Program-made: the position numbers and the translations under genes | Assembly: GCA_022606425.2 (NCBI GenBank) | Contig: JAHDVF020001564.1 | Coordinates: 62,001-126,000 of the forward strand | Reading direction: 5' to 3' | Length of the DNA: 64,000 nt | Origin: Lepidostoma basale | Lineage: Eukaryota > Arthropoda > Insecta > Trichoptera > Lepidostomatidae | Shown here: positions 1 through 13,800 of the stretch, in pieces | Layout of the letters: each line of letters begins with the position of its first letter | Numbering within the stretch: position 1 is the first letter of the stretch | Notes under the pieces: generated by a model | Database searches by the model: none | Told to the model about the DNA's origin: nothing | The model's input: the letters and a program-made list of their open reading frames with translations, nothing else

Positions 1-594
1 AGGGACCTCATCTCTGCCGCATTTCTGCTCTCATCCTTCTTCTGCCAGTACCATGCTTCGCTTCCATACATTATGGTTGGGACTAGAACTTCATTGTGAA
101 CAGCTGTTTTCGCGTTCATTGATAAATTCTTCCACCGTTCCTTTGACGTCACTATCCGTTCGGCCATCCGCTGTGAACATGCTACCTAAATACACAAATT
201 CACTTACCTGCTCCAAGTTCTCTTCATTCACATTTATGATACAAACTGTCATTTGCTCTTCCCTTTCAAAAACCATCACCTTTGACTTTCCGACATTCAT
301 CATTAAATCATTTGACTTGCATACCTCATACATTCACCACACCAAGACTTGTAATTCGTCCACACTATCCGCAAAGAGAACGGCATCATCCGCGTAAAGC
401 AGACAATTTACAGACCAATCACTCATCTTAGCACCAGCATTTATTAGTTTCAGTTCTTTCATACACTTGTCCATATACAGATTGAACAACCATGGAGACA
501 TCACGCAGCCCTGTTTAACACCCTTTGTTATACAAACCAAGGCGTGATACTTGTATAAATGCACAATATATTGCCTAATGTAGTTAAAAAACAC
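1..594 (-). mobile_element. LINE-TTAG reverse transcriptase fragment
   Basis: Minus-strand translation gives KQGCVMSPWLFNLYMDKC and LLYADDAVLFADS, the RT palm motifs of a non-LTR retrotransposon, then [18 protein letters not shown]. It is cut by the window edge. The clade is not assigned. The same protein recurs at 44.9-45.8 kb. Confidence 0.9.
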
Positions 595-635
595 TGTATT
601 ATTTAATTATCATATAACTAACTAGCTAACTAACC

Positions 636-960
636 ATCAGTAGGAATGAAAGTGTTATGAATAATAAAATAATCAAACGGTCACTAAGATAGTTTGGACA
701 CATGGAAAGAATGAATGAAGAAATAATGTTAACAATGTAAACGGAACAAGAGATAGAGGAAGATTGATGAAAACGTTGGGACGATCAAATCAATCACATA
801 TTAAATGTCGTTCATGTGACGAATCGGAGAAATAGACATGTATAAATGACATGATGTATAAATGTTGAGGAAGCAAGAGAAGTATGTCAGAAAATAACAG
901 TGCAGAGGTCCATTATTTCCTCCTATATCTTCAGAGAGACGGAGTAATGGTTAGTTAGTT
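636..960 (+). mobile_element. LINE-TTAG 3' end, decayed
   Basis: Eroded copy of the HMERM-type C-terminus and 3' UTR, ending in a GGTTAGTTAGTTA tail near 950. Confidence 0.7.
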
Positions 961-1004
961 AATTTAGATTTTCACCGTTTGCAAATAAAGGTTTGAGGTT
1001 CGTT

Positions 1005-1142
1005 TGAGGTTCGCAACCCATCACTCCCATCGTCTCCCGTGGAGCGAAAAGAGAAGGATGGAGTGCCGCATCAGTAAAAGTGTGGGAGACGGCGGGAGAC
1101 TTTCGGGGAGACGGCGTGATGGTTAGTTAGTTAGTTAGTTAG
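1005..1142 (+). mobile_element. Short SINE-like element with TTAG tail
   Basis: Begins GAGGTTCGCAACCCATCAC and ends in the same 3' segment and TTAG repeats as the LINE-TTAG family. A second copy lies at 57590-57775. It is probably mobilised by that LINE. Confidence 0.6.
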
Positions 1143-1535
1143 CAAGTAAACAATGTACGACAGAATCTCAAATGCTGATATAAGAAAGGAATGTAGAGCG
1201 AAAGAAGGTATTATGAACAAAATTATGAAAGGATCGCTGCGTTGGTTCGGACATATGGAGCGCATGAAGAAGAAACAATGGTTAAAAAAGTATACGTTAA
1301 CGATATAAATGGAGTACGGAATTGAGGTAGACCAAGGAAAACATGGCATGACCAAATTAATCAAATTTTAAAGGTTGGTCATGTCAGAAGCCGGAAGAAT
1401 CGACGTGCGTGTATGACTCGCTGTATGAATGTGGAGGAAGCTAGAGAGGTATGTCAGGATAGAGTAGTGTAGCGGTCCATTCTCTCTGCCTACCCATGCG
1501 GAAAAAAGCCTGATGGTTTGTTGTTGTTGTTGTTG
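1141..1535 (+). mobile_element. LINE-TTAG 3' end with TTG-repeat tail
   Basis: Frames encode [28 protein letters not shown] and [12 protein letters not shown] in broken pieces. The tail is (TTG)n rather than (TTAG)n. Confidence 0.75.
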
Positions 1536-1732
1536 CAAATATATGTTTTCTGTGATTTTAGGTAAATCTGTGATTCTTGGTATTCTTTTAATATTGATTT
1601 ATAAACAATAAAAAAATAAGCCATTCATACAATTTGTTCATGGGCAAGTAGTCTCCTGATGAAGCGATTGAAGATTTCTAAAATTCAGTAATAAATTATA
1701 AAATGATGTAATATAATTTGAGGGTAACTTAC

Positions 1733-1889
1733 TCTCTGCCTGTGTCAAATGGTCTTTGTACGCTTCGAGTGCTTTGAATAATCTCTTCTCCTCCACAAAT
1801 GGCAAGAGGGCTACGCCTTGCCAGGCAAATTTCTTTCCATTTAGATCAATCTTGAAGTCCTCTGGGTAAAAGTCAATGATGGGAGATTT
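1733..1889 (-). CDS. XRN2: XRN2 exon 13 (last in window)
   Basis: Encodes [20 protein letters not shown], then [20 protein letters not shown]. It ends in phase 1 at donor GTAAGT. No later exon is visible in 1-1732, so the gene continues past the window edge. Confidence 0.95.
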
Positions 1890-4800
1890 CTGTAAGAAAG
1901 AATTCATATTCATTATTTTTTCAAATGACTCATATTTTAAGTGCGCGGTTTTGTAAAATCAATTACTCCAAGGACGCACTAGGAAAAGACTGACTGAACA
2001 GTGCAGTTTTTAGAAATGTCTTAAATTTAATGTCACTATTCTCATTTAACATGGAGGCTATTAAACGCCAAGATTTCATTCAGCAGACTGACTTCTCTTC
2101 CTACTGGTGACGCCAGAGGCAGGCTGGTTCTGATGGCCAGTTAGTAAAACAATCTCTGTCATCGCTGTCGGAGATATCTACCAGGAACCAAAAATCATTG
2201 TCCTCCAGCGCAGCCAAGTTCTTTAAATATCCCCTGATTGATCTGTATTGAAATGCCCATCTCATCGAAACGCAGAGAGTTGGCCCCCAACTTTCCCAAT
2301 CGAAATGCCGTAGAATATTTACCATACTCTCTCATGTAGGAATACCCCTCTCCCTTTAACCCTCTCCAGCATAACGAAATATCTCACTCGGGCCTGTTAT
2401 GTATTCGATCACGAATCAGTAAAAAAAAAATACCCAAATAGATAGTTCATCTAATTTCTAATGATAGGTAGTCCAGGATACCCAGTAAGAAATCAGTTGG
2501 GAAAAGCCAAGGATAATACGTATAAATAAAAATCTATTTCATTTACAATTAAAAAAAAATTAAAAACAGTGTTACTAAATACTTACGGGATCACTCATGA
2601 GCGTGGACCAGGATTTGGGCACCAGGTTTCCGCTGGCAGCCGGAAACACGCTCATCAACTGTTCCATAGGCTTGATCTAAAAGCAAAATAAAAATTGAAA
2701 TCAGTTAAACCAAACCAAAAAAAAAAAAACATCACACCTTTTATCTGAAAGGATAGGCAGAGAGAATGGACCGCCTCACTACTCTATCCTGACACACCTC
2801 TCTACCTTCCTTCACATTCATACGGTGAGTCATATACGCACATTGATTCTTCCTACTTCTAACGTGGACGACCTTTAACTCTTTGCACGCTAACGTATCA
2901 ACTACGGCTTGATACGGCAAAAATTTCATACTCACACGCGGCCATCAACCCTTGATATGGGAACTTTGACTGCCGAGTTTACAGCGCTCTTTTGTCACAA
3001 ATGTATTTCACGCTCACTTGGACATTCGTAGAACTATCACGATACTGATATCTACAAGAATTTCTCAAAAATAAAATTTTATTTCATAAAAAAAAACATT
3101 GATAATCAAGTCTTCAAGTGCCATAGTTTACAATTTTGTCAACAGATGGCGTTAGTACTAATTTGCTATCTGCGCTTGCGCGCGCCGAGTAAATATTAAT
3201 GAATGGTTGCAGTAAAATAGGCACCAAGTACCAAAAAAATAAAAATAAAAACTTAGTATGAAAAGGTTAAAATTAGATTAATTTGATAATGCTATGTTTT
3301 CCACGACCCTGTACTCCATTCACATCATTACCGTAACCTTTCTAAACCATTCTTACTTCATCCGTGCGATCCATATGTCCAAACCAGAGCAGTGATCCTT
3401 ACTTAATTATGTTCATAATACTTAATAATTACAGGTTTTGTGTTCCTATCAAATTGCGTGGAGAGTCCTCCGATGTTGACGAAGTCCGATGCAAACGGGG
3501 CGTAGTGGTAGGGAAAGTACCATTTCCACGAGGCGCAGCCTTGATAATAATAACGGAGCACCCAGCACAGCCCCCGCACATACTGCAGGGCCACGTTATA
3601 CCTGAGAAAAAATATAACGAATATTTAACAGCGATTGTCATATACATGTATACAAAGAAACTAATGATTTAACGGAAATCTCTTAATAGAAGTTCATTTT
3701 AAATAATAACTATTTTCACGTTTGTCTTTATTTTTATGGCCACTGGTTTCGCCAGACTGGCTGGAATCAGTCCAGTCGGTCGATGCCAGCCTGCTGTACG
3801 TATGGGAGACTTGGAAATCTACCGCAGACGTTACTGGAAAACTCCAGGTGTTTAGGTGCCTTCGCTCAATATTCAAGATCTATTGGCCCCAAACGGTGTC
3901 ATATGCCGTTCTCTGGACCATGGCAGGCAAAAAGCCAATTAGAGAACAAGTCGCTAGACACAGATGGCAGTGGATCAGTCACACTCTGAGACGGAACCCA
4001 GCCTGCATCGCCCAGGGCGCACTAGACTGATCCCCTATGGGGGGAAAGAGAAAGCGAGGCAGACCTAGAGCCACCTGGAGGAGAGCCCTGCAGGATGAGG
4101 TTAAAGCAGCAGGCCTCACTTGGGATGCGATAGAGCGGGTGGAGAAGGTTCCTTGAGGCCCTATGCACCACGGAGATGTGACAGGACAAAAAAAGAAGAA
4201 GAAAATGACATGAATGTTCAAAAAACAATAAATAAACACAAAGAAACAATTGATTAAGGCCAATTTCATACTGCCACAATATAAAAATCTTTATAAGAAG
4301 AAAAACAACAATGAATCCGAAAGGTAATAAAAAAATTTGTGACATTTTCCAGAAGAAGTGACCTTTTCCAATATGTCAAGTGTTTTATGTATTTTTATGA
4401 ATGTAATGTTACAGGCATTAACTATGAGGACGAACGAAGTATAGCCAGCTAAAAAGATTCCCAAACAGAAACTCTAAACGACAGAAATAGTACCTGAACT
4501 CCAAATTGTCTGAAGCAACATCGAACTTGCTTTCATAATATCGGTCCTTAAATCCGTCCTCCCAAAGGCGGACTTCGTCATGTGCCTGTTCATCTTCCTC
4601 GTCTGACTCTTCCTTCTTGTTACCGTTGTTGTCATCGAACTTCCTTTTAGTGCCCCTCCTGTCAGAGTCATTGTCCTGAAAACAGAATTCATGCAGATTA
4701 ATAATTTTATCAAATGTTTAAAACTCTGATTAAGTCAGTCCTGACATATGCCTCCGAAACCTGGCTAATGACAAAGAGCATGGAGGAATCCATTGCAACA

Positions 4801-7800
4801 TTTTAGAGAAGTCTGAGAGAACTAGTATAGATTGCTAATACTAATGAAAACATCTGTTTTCTAGAAGTTTTATTATATTTATGGGAATGACATTTATTAT
4901 TTCATTTATCGTTTCTTGAACAATGATGTAAAATTTCATATTAAATGATTAATACGAATTGAAAAGTCCGTTTTCTAGAAGTTTTATTACAATTGATGGG
5001 AATGACATGTTTCACCTGTTTAAGGCATTATCCAAGTCATTCTCATAAATAATAATAAAACTTCTAGAAAACAGATGTTTTCATTCATATTAATTTAATT
5101 TTTTACTTTATTTAAAGTTAAGGTGTTATAACACTGGAATTCCATTGTTAATTTGGAAGGAGAATTTCCACATTATTTATTAAATATTTTTTACAGAATA
5201 AAAATATTATACACATGTTTCAGAGGTGACAATTAAAAACATATACGATGAAAAGATATAAGATGCCTCACATTTGAATTGTGAGCTGAACGCTGGTTGT
5301 TGGAATCCGTGTGCATTCCGGCAATGCGCATTTTGAAAGCTTCGTTCCGGGCGTTTTGCACTGGCCGTGCTCCTCCCAATGGCTAGAAAAAAATACATAT
5401 TCAAATATCCACCGTTACTCTTTGAAATGTTGAAAATAAATTTAGAACTTCCAATTAACTCGTGTATTAAAATTTCTTGGCAGAACATCATTAAAACTAA
5501 ACCTAAATTGATAAACTCAAGATACAATTTAGAATTTAAAAATAATGCCGCTGAATGCTAACTACAATACTTCTTTTGATGCGTTTAGTAGAGGGTAAAA
5601 TTGAGAGAATGCAGGTCATAAGAGACATGCCCTGTGGCACCTACACAGAAATGAAAAGACTTGCTGGAGAAAGGACTGAGTGGAGGAAACGAGTGAAGGT
5701 TGTTGCAGACCAATCTGCAGGATTGTAACCATGAAGAAAAAAATTGAGAGCTGTGCACTACAGATGGTATTATGTATCTGAAAATCCACTTTTAATATTT
5801 ATAATGAAGCCTTACCAAGAAATTTCCAATACAAACTAAACTTATTTTTATTATTTAACCCTACAGTGGATCATGATAAAAATGTGAATCAACCGTAGTT
5901 ATTCTTAAAATTTGTGTTGAGTGGTATACACAATAACGCACGCACTGTTGTAAATACATCTCAACCATCAAATTATGACTTTAGAGCCACAAACGTATGT
6001 TGGCCGTGGCGCCAATGTGAATTAAACACTCAATGTCATTGTGATTTGTTAAAAGTACTGTTGTGAAATATTTGTTTTTATAAAATATTTTTTCAATGAC
6101 TCAAGTGTCCCGGATAATCCGCTTCCCTGTTAACCCGACCCCGGAAAATCGGGAGTGTACTGTATTTGTCTTATGAGCGTACATTCACTAATATGAAAGA
6201 TGTCGATCTCCGAGGAGATTGAGTGATTTGCTCCAATATGACATGCTGTTTTCTTTTTAAATGTACGAAAAACAAAAAAATATAGATACATTATAATGCA
6301 AAAATATTATTATTATTATTATTTTGTTGAAAAAACTCCTTACATCATTACAGCGCGAGCCAAATCGATAAGGGTGAAAAAAAAGAATATCAAAGGAAAT
6401 ATACATAGAACCTTATGAATAGGAATATGCCAGTTATTTCCTTGTGCTGCCTTTATCGTAAGGGTATTCACGAATTCACCATAATTGCATCCAAAGAGGT
6501 CTATCTCTTTTGCAACCTTCGCTTTAGACGAATCGCTTTCAATACAGGAGAACTTCGAAGGGCCTCTGTGAGGCAATTTGGGGCATAAAATAATATATGC
6601 CCCCTTGCTCTGCTATTACTATGGGGAACGTATAGAATTAACTAACTAACTAACTAACCATCACGCCGTCTCCCCGAAAGGGTAGGCAGAAAGAATGGAC
6701 TATTAGTTCTCTCAATTTCTGGATTGTATTGTAAATACCTCCGGATAATAGTTAAAAAAATGCTTTCTTAGAAAGATCATTCGACGAGTTTCGAAGAGTG
6801 TTGAAATCCAACATTCCTGGGAGAAAAAGTGAGGGGTACAAAAAAGGATAATAGTTATACTCCCTGAGGTATAAATATATTATTATCTTCAAAATTTGGA
6901 TGTGTGAGGGAGTCACCGAACAGTCACGAAATCAAAAGAGCAACAGGAATCAAAACCTGCACCTTTACACTCTCACCGTTGGCGCAAACTGTGTGTTGTT
7001 GAGCATGTTGAAGTTGGGCCGCTGCTGGGCCATGCGCTCGCGCCTCTTCTTGGCCTTGTCGCGCGCCTTGAACATCTGTTCCGTCTGCTGCCGCTTCTTG
7101 AAGATCTCGTCTTCCGCGTGGCCCAAGTCCGCCATGATCATCTGCACGCGGTCCAAATTCACGTCACCCGAGTCTGTGAGCCACCCCTGAAATATTTTGT
7201 ATAGAAATGAACAACAAACCATGTCAAGACATGTGTCAGACCCATAATGACTTATGGTATATAATCGAGAGCTGACACAAATAGAACCAAAGCACTATTA
7301 CGAACCGCCGAAATGAAGACACTCCGCGCTATTCTGGGCAAAACACTGAGGGACAGAATCAGAAACACAGTAATATGTGAACTGCGATACCGAAGAGATT
7401 GTCAAATGGGGGTAGGAAAATAAGACGCTTCTGGCGCGACCACGTAGAACGAATGAGCGACGATAGACTCCCCCAAGCAGCCGCAAACAACGTGCCAATG
7501 GGAACTCGCCAACCCCGAAGACCTGCGAAGAGATGGCGAGACAGTTGGAGTTCTGTGTCCCAGGAGACCTCGACGCCATAAAAATAGATCCACAGATCTA
7601 TTAAAAGAGGAAGAAGAAGAACAACAAACCATTACGCTGTTTCTCTGGGAGGGTAGGCAGAGAGAATGGACTACCACACAACTCAATCCTGACATACCTC
7701 TCTAGTTCCCTCCACATTCATACAGCGAGTCATACACGCAAATCAATTGTTTAATTTGGTCAAGCTATGTTTTCCGCAGTCTTCTTCGACCGTGCTCCAT

Positions 7801-10800
7801 TCATATTGTTAAGATATAGATATGGGAGGGTGAAGGATATAGAAAGAAGGGTTGGGGCAGGCAACAGAGTAAATGGTGCACTTAAAGTTGTCATCGCAAA
7901 CAAAGGCCTATCCAAAAAAGCTAAGATGGCAGTGCTTAATGGTGTTCTTGTGCCGACCCTTATGAATGGAAGTGAAGCATGGAACTGGCAAAAGGAGGAT
8001 GAAAGTAGAATAAACGCAGTAGAAAAGAGATCTCTAACACGAATGTGTGGCAAATCTGTGTATGATAGAGTGTCAAATACAAGTATAAGAAGTGAATGTG
8101 GTGCGAATGAAAGTGTTATGAACAAAATAATGAAAGGGTCATTAAGATGGTTTGGACACATGGAAAGAATGAGTGAAGACATAATGGTAAAGAAGGTATA
8201 TGTAAACGGCATGAACGGAGCTAGAAATAGAGGAAGGTCGAGGTATTAAATGTCGGTCACGTGAGGAGTCGGAGAAATCGACGTGCGTGCATGACAAGAT
8301 GTATGAATGTAAAGGAAGCGAGAGAAGTATGTCAGGACAGAACAGTGTGGCATTCCATTATTTCTGCCTACCCCTCCGGAGAGACGGCGTGATGGTTAGT
8401 TAGTTAGTTAAGATATAGAAATGAAATAAACAAACAAACCAACCATCAAGCCGTTTCACCGCAGGAGTAGGCAGAGAGAATGGACCGCCACACTACTCTA
8501 TCCTGGCACACCTCTCTAACTTCCTCCACATTTAGCTCCACGAGTCATACACGCACGTCGATTCTTCCGACATCTAACATGACCAACCTTTAAAATTTAA
8601 ATCATTTGGTCATGCCATGTTTTCCTCGTCTCCGTACTCCATTTACATCATTAACATATACTTTCTTAACCATTCTTTCTCCATCCATGTGCTCCATATG
8701 TCCGAACCAACTCAGCGATCCTTTCATAATTTTGTTCATAATACCTTCTTCCGCTCTACATTCCTTTCTTATATCAGCATTTGAGATTCTGTCGTATATC
8801 GTTCTACCACACAAACGTCTTAGGGACCTCATCTCTACCGCATTTATTCTGCTCTCATCCTTCTTCTGACACTTCCATGTTTCGCTTCCATACATTAGGG
8901 TGAGGACCAGAACTCCAATGTGAATGGCCGTTTTCACTTTCATTGAGCAGGTGAGTGAATTTGTCTATTTAAATAGCATGTTAACAGTGGATGGCCGAAC
9001 GGATAGTGATGTCGAAAGAAGCGTTGGTGTGGGTAACAAATTGAATAGAGCTTTAAAATAGTTATTGGAAACAAGAATTTATCAATAGAAATGAAATCAC
9101 GTATAATAATTTTTGGTCTTCATCAGAAAAAAATATTAATACATGTAAAAGATCATATGAACGCATCTCTACAGCATAAGTCATGATACGTCGCATGCAT
9201 GTCTTATAAATTCCGACTTTGCTATCAATATGTTCTTCCAGACCAGATTTTTCAGACATCTTGATATTGCAGATGCTTTATAAATAGGGTGTATTATAAG
9301 TATGCTAACCTTTGTTTTGTAAATGGTCTTCTTGTAGAGATTAACCAACCGGTCCACGGCGCCCTCCCTGATCTCCAGACTGGGCAAATGCGGCAAGAAG
9401 TCGTTCCCCACGAAGAAGCACATGAACACCCAGTCGTCCAGAGCCCGCTCGAAGTCAAACGGGAATGGCAGATTGGGCATCTGCAGCTCCTTCTCCAGGT
9501 ACTCCCGCAGGACATACAGCCTGACGAAGATGTACTGGTCCTGGATGGCAAAGGTGGGGTTGGTGGGAACCACGGTCGGCTCCTCGGCCGCTATCCCCGC
9601 ACACTCTTTCATCTCGTGACCTGATGAATATATTGTACACATCTTAACATGTTACCTTAAATGAAGAGTTGAATTTTTACATAAATTTAAGGTGACCATA
9701 ATCAATACAAATGAAAATGTCTGTTTTCTAAAAGTTTTATTATATTTATATTATGGGAATGACATGTTTCGCTTCGCTAAAGCACAATCAAATGAACTTA
9801 TTGAACGCTAAGGCATTAACACTGTGGAATTCCATAGTAATATACTTAGGAAATTGAAAGAAGCTTTGTTTAATCCACTAATTATTAAAAAAAATATTAA
9901 AAAACATGACATGTTTCGGAGGATACCTCCATCTTCAGGTGTAAAAATATATTATTCATATTTACACTGATACTCTATGAATTTCCTCATAGCTACACAA
10001 ATAAGTTAGCATTAAAAAAAAATTGAGTCTTTTTATTATAAATTGAATAAATTATATAATAAATAGACTCACCGACTTGGCCACAGATATCGCAAGGCCT
10101 AGGCTTGTTAGGCTTGAACTCCTCGCGGATGATGGTGAAGTTGGGCTCGTGAGTGGCGAGCCCCAACATGATCAGATCGGCATCAGCTCCGCACAGCACA
10201 TGTTGTGTGTTGGGGTCGTGATCGGGATGAGCTGAGATGAGAAAAGTAAAATAATCACATTAACTTTGCTAAAAAAAATCAGTGCGTTATAAGTGCTGTG
10301 TAATATTAAATGTTGCTGATGGAATCAGAGTCAAACCACTGTTACTGATGTGAGTAAATGGACCTTATGAATTACTGAGATGTGTGCCCAATTAGACTTT
10401 TATAAATCAGAAATAAAACATTACAAACAATTATTTATTTAAACGTCATAATTTTTCGCTCTGACAGCATCAGTCTAATTTGTTTTGAAGAATGGTTAAT
10501 ATTTTCAGATATTTATTTATTTATTTATTAAGGGTAACAAACAGTGATATCAATAACATATAAATAATAAAACATTTAGAATAATTAAAGTAAGGCCAAT
10601 TACATGCTACCACAAATATAAAATAATAGTTTACAGTTGATAGTGTGAAACTAGATTGAAGTTAAACTAAGACAAAATGAGGTATACATAATATTTAAGA
10701 GTTATAATACTTAAAAAGTAATATATTATAATATCAAGTAACACCGTAGTCACATCCACGCCGAAATGTTGCACCAATCATTTTTTTTAAATTTCGCTCG

Positions 10801-13800
10801 TTCAAATGAAAAACATCAATGTGTCTAAAATGCTTATTGTAATTGTCACAGATTCGATACAAGTCGCGCTCTGAGCGTAGTTAGTGCGATAACCAGGAAG
10901 ATGGAAAACTTGGCTTGCGGTGTGTCTCGTGCGAGACATGGGAGTATTGAGTGACAATTTGCTGAGAAGCTCAGAATTGTCAATTTTAAAGTGAATTATT
11001 TTATGAAGCAACATCATATCATGAAGAGTACGTCTATTTTCAAGAGAGTCCAAGGAGAACCAACCTGGTGTTGAATAAATTGGATAATTAATAGAGCACC
11101 GCTTAAATGGATTAATCATCTCAAGGGCGCTGCAGAAAATGCTCCGTTTAAAAAAAATAAACATATTTAGTATGAAGGCTGCACCTGACGCAGTCGATCA
11201 ACATTTACATCAGGAAAGGATAATTTGAAAAGGTGTGTTTTGAGTCTCGATCTATTGATTGATTCTCAACGCACCTGAGGTCTGCTGGAAGATTGTTCCA
11301 GGCTGAAGGGCCGGCTACCGCATTGTGCGTGATTACGCCTTCTCTGTGAGATGCGCAATGAATATTTGGATTTATAGTTTAACCACGTTCAGATATCCAC
11401 TCTAGCAAGCATAAAAATGATGAATAGTCACCTCTCTGCCTACGAATGTAATCCATAATCTTGTGTTCACCCTCCCCGGGCACTTTAGCATCGGACAACA
11501 CGACTTTAATACCACTCCAGCCAGGATCATTATTCAACCTGCAAAAAAAAATTAATACAATTAGAAATCACATAAGAATTAATTTTTCACAATTCAAAAT
11601 GTTATGTGTAATCAGCCGTCTGTCATCCACTGCTGAACGTAGGCCTCTCCCAAAGCACGCCACCGTCCCCTATCCATTGCCGCTCCTATTCATCTATGTC
11701 CAGCAATCCTCTTCAGATCGTCAGTGCAGGGGGACGTTCAACTCTGCGGAATCCTGTATGCGGTCTCCATTCCAGAACCCGTCTTCCCCATCGGCCGTCT
11801 CCGATAGATATGGCCAGCCCATAGCCACTTCAGCCCGCCCATCCTCAGAGCCATCTCAGTCACCTTGGTTTGTTGTCGAATAAATTCATTTCTAAATCTG
11901 TCTCTCAAGGTTATTTCCAAGCATGGCTCTTTCCATGGCGCGTTGGGCGACCTTGAATCTGTTGACTAGACCTTTTGTCAGGGTCCACGTCTCGGCTCTG
12001 TACATCATGACTGGCAAGGCGCATTAGTTGAAGACTTTAGTCTTGAGGCATTGTGGTATTTTAGAAGTGAGAACATGATGTAATTTTCCAAAGGCCGCCC
12101 AACCCAACTGAATTCTTCGGTCGGCTTCTTTCTCAAAAACCTGTGTAAACATATATAGAAAATAATCAACTTTCTTCTTCTTCTTCTTGTCCTGTCACAC
12201 CTCCGTGGTACATAAAATAAATTTGGTAACTTGCTCCAGTTTCTCACTGTTCACACTTATGTCACAATTTTTCATACATTACCTTTTCAAATACCATCAC
12301 TTTAGACTTCATTACAAGGTCACTCTTATTGCATGCTTCATACAATTTTGATACTAAGACTTGCAGATTTTCCATACTGTCAGCGGTAACACAGCATTTT
12401 TACATTTTACACAATATTTATTTTAATTTTTAAACTAATACAGATACCTCTCATGCACATAGTAGTGCAGACACTTGCTCAGGCGGTCCATGAACTCGGT
12501 CCCGGGAGTGATGCAGTTGAGATCAAAGTGGTTCTCCTTGGCGCGAGGTGGGGGCAGGTTGGCGCCCTTGGCCTGCAGCTCCTCGCGGATGCGGGCCACC
12601 TCCACGATCTTCTCCTGGCCCTCCTTGGAGGCGCGGAAACGACGGGAGCGCTGCTGGTTCATCTTAGCACAGGGGGCCTAAGAGGAGAATAATAATAAAA
12701 TAAATATTAATACTACTTCATAAAACCATTAGACTAACTAACTAACTAACCATCATGCCGTTTCTCTGGAGGGGTAGACATAGAGGATGGATTGCCACGC
12801 CGTTCTATCCTGACCTAACTCTCGCGCCTCTTCTACATTCACACATCGTGATATCCACGCTCGTCGATTGTTCCTATTTTGAACATGGCCGCCTTTCAGT
12901 AATTGATTAATTTGATTATGCCATGTCTTCCTTGACTTCTTTTTCCATTCACACTACTTGTATATTATTAGTCTGCTGAATGCGGTCTCCTCGGAGATCG
13001 ATGTCTTTCATATTACTGAATGTACGGGGACAAATACTATCGACTTTAGAAAGTATCTTGTCTTCCTAATTTCGAACCATCTCTAAAGCGTTCCTGGTAT
13101 TATGTTGTATTTTTATAATATTTTACCTGTACTCGATAGATGCCTTAAACATTTTGCTGTTTGTAATGTCTTTTGAGTAAATAATAAACTGATTTGATAT
13201 ATCTCTTTTTAACCATTCCTCCCTCATCCATATGTCCAAACCATCTTAGTGACCCTTTCTTAATTTTATTTATCACGCATTCATCCACCTTACATTCCTT
13301 TCTTACTTCATCATTAGATATTCCATCATACATTGTTTTTCTGCACATTCTTCTTAGTGACCTCATTTCTATGGCATTTATCGTACTTTCATTCTTCTTC
13401 TACCAACTCCAAGCTACACTTTAATACATAATGGTCAGCACTAGAACTCCATTGTGCACTGCCATCTTTGCTTAAAAACATTAGATTTAAACTAAAATAT
13501 TGTCGTCTATTTGTAACAAGAAAAGCTAATGTTAAAACACACCATATTTATCTTTGAAACCCAATTAACATGTCCGCTCTTCGGACACCTTCGTTCATTG
13601 ATTTTCCTGCAGCTATAGACACCACCTTCTGCCGATCCACAGGACCATTATTTGTAACATTTTTTTTTCACACAATTTATTTTAGCTATTATATTGATTC
13701 TTATGACATGTGATAGGTAGCCAATCTATCGCCATTTTATTGTCACGAGAATTCTACACCAGACCAAAGACAGTGTGACAATCACACTGCCATCGCCGGG

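Noticed and set aside
1110..1142. Interstitial telomere repeat
   Set aside because: The unit is TTAG, not TTAGG, and it is the tail of a mobile element.
4022..4345. 107-codon minus-strand ORF resembling membrane segments
   Set aside because: Antisense of the LINE-M fragment and its GA-rich tail.
7760..8212. 150-codon minus-strand ORF with hydrophobic segments
   Set aside because: Antisense of the LINE-TTAG coding region; low complexity and no family match.
9289..9624. 111-codon plus-strand ORF
   Set aside because: It is the antisense shadow of XRN2 exon 7, whose protein is clearly conserved.
12453..12692. 79-codon plus-strand ORF
   Set aside because: Antisense of XRN2 exon 4, a GC-rich real exon.
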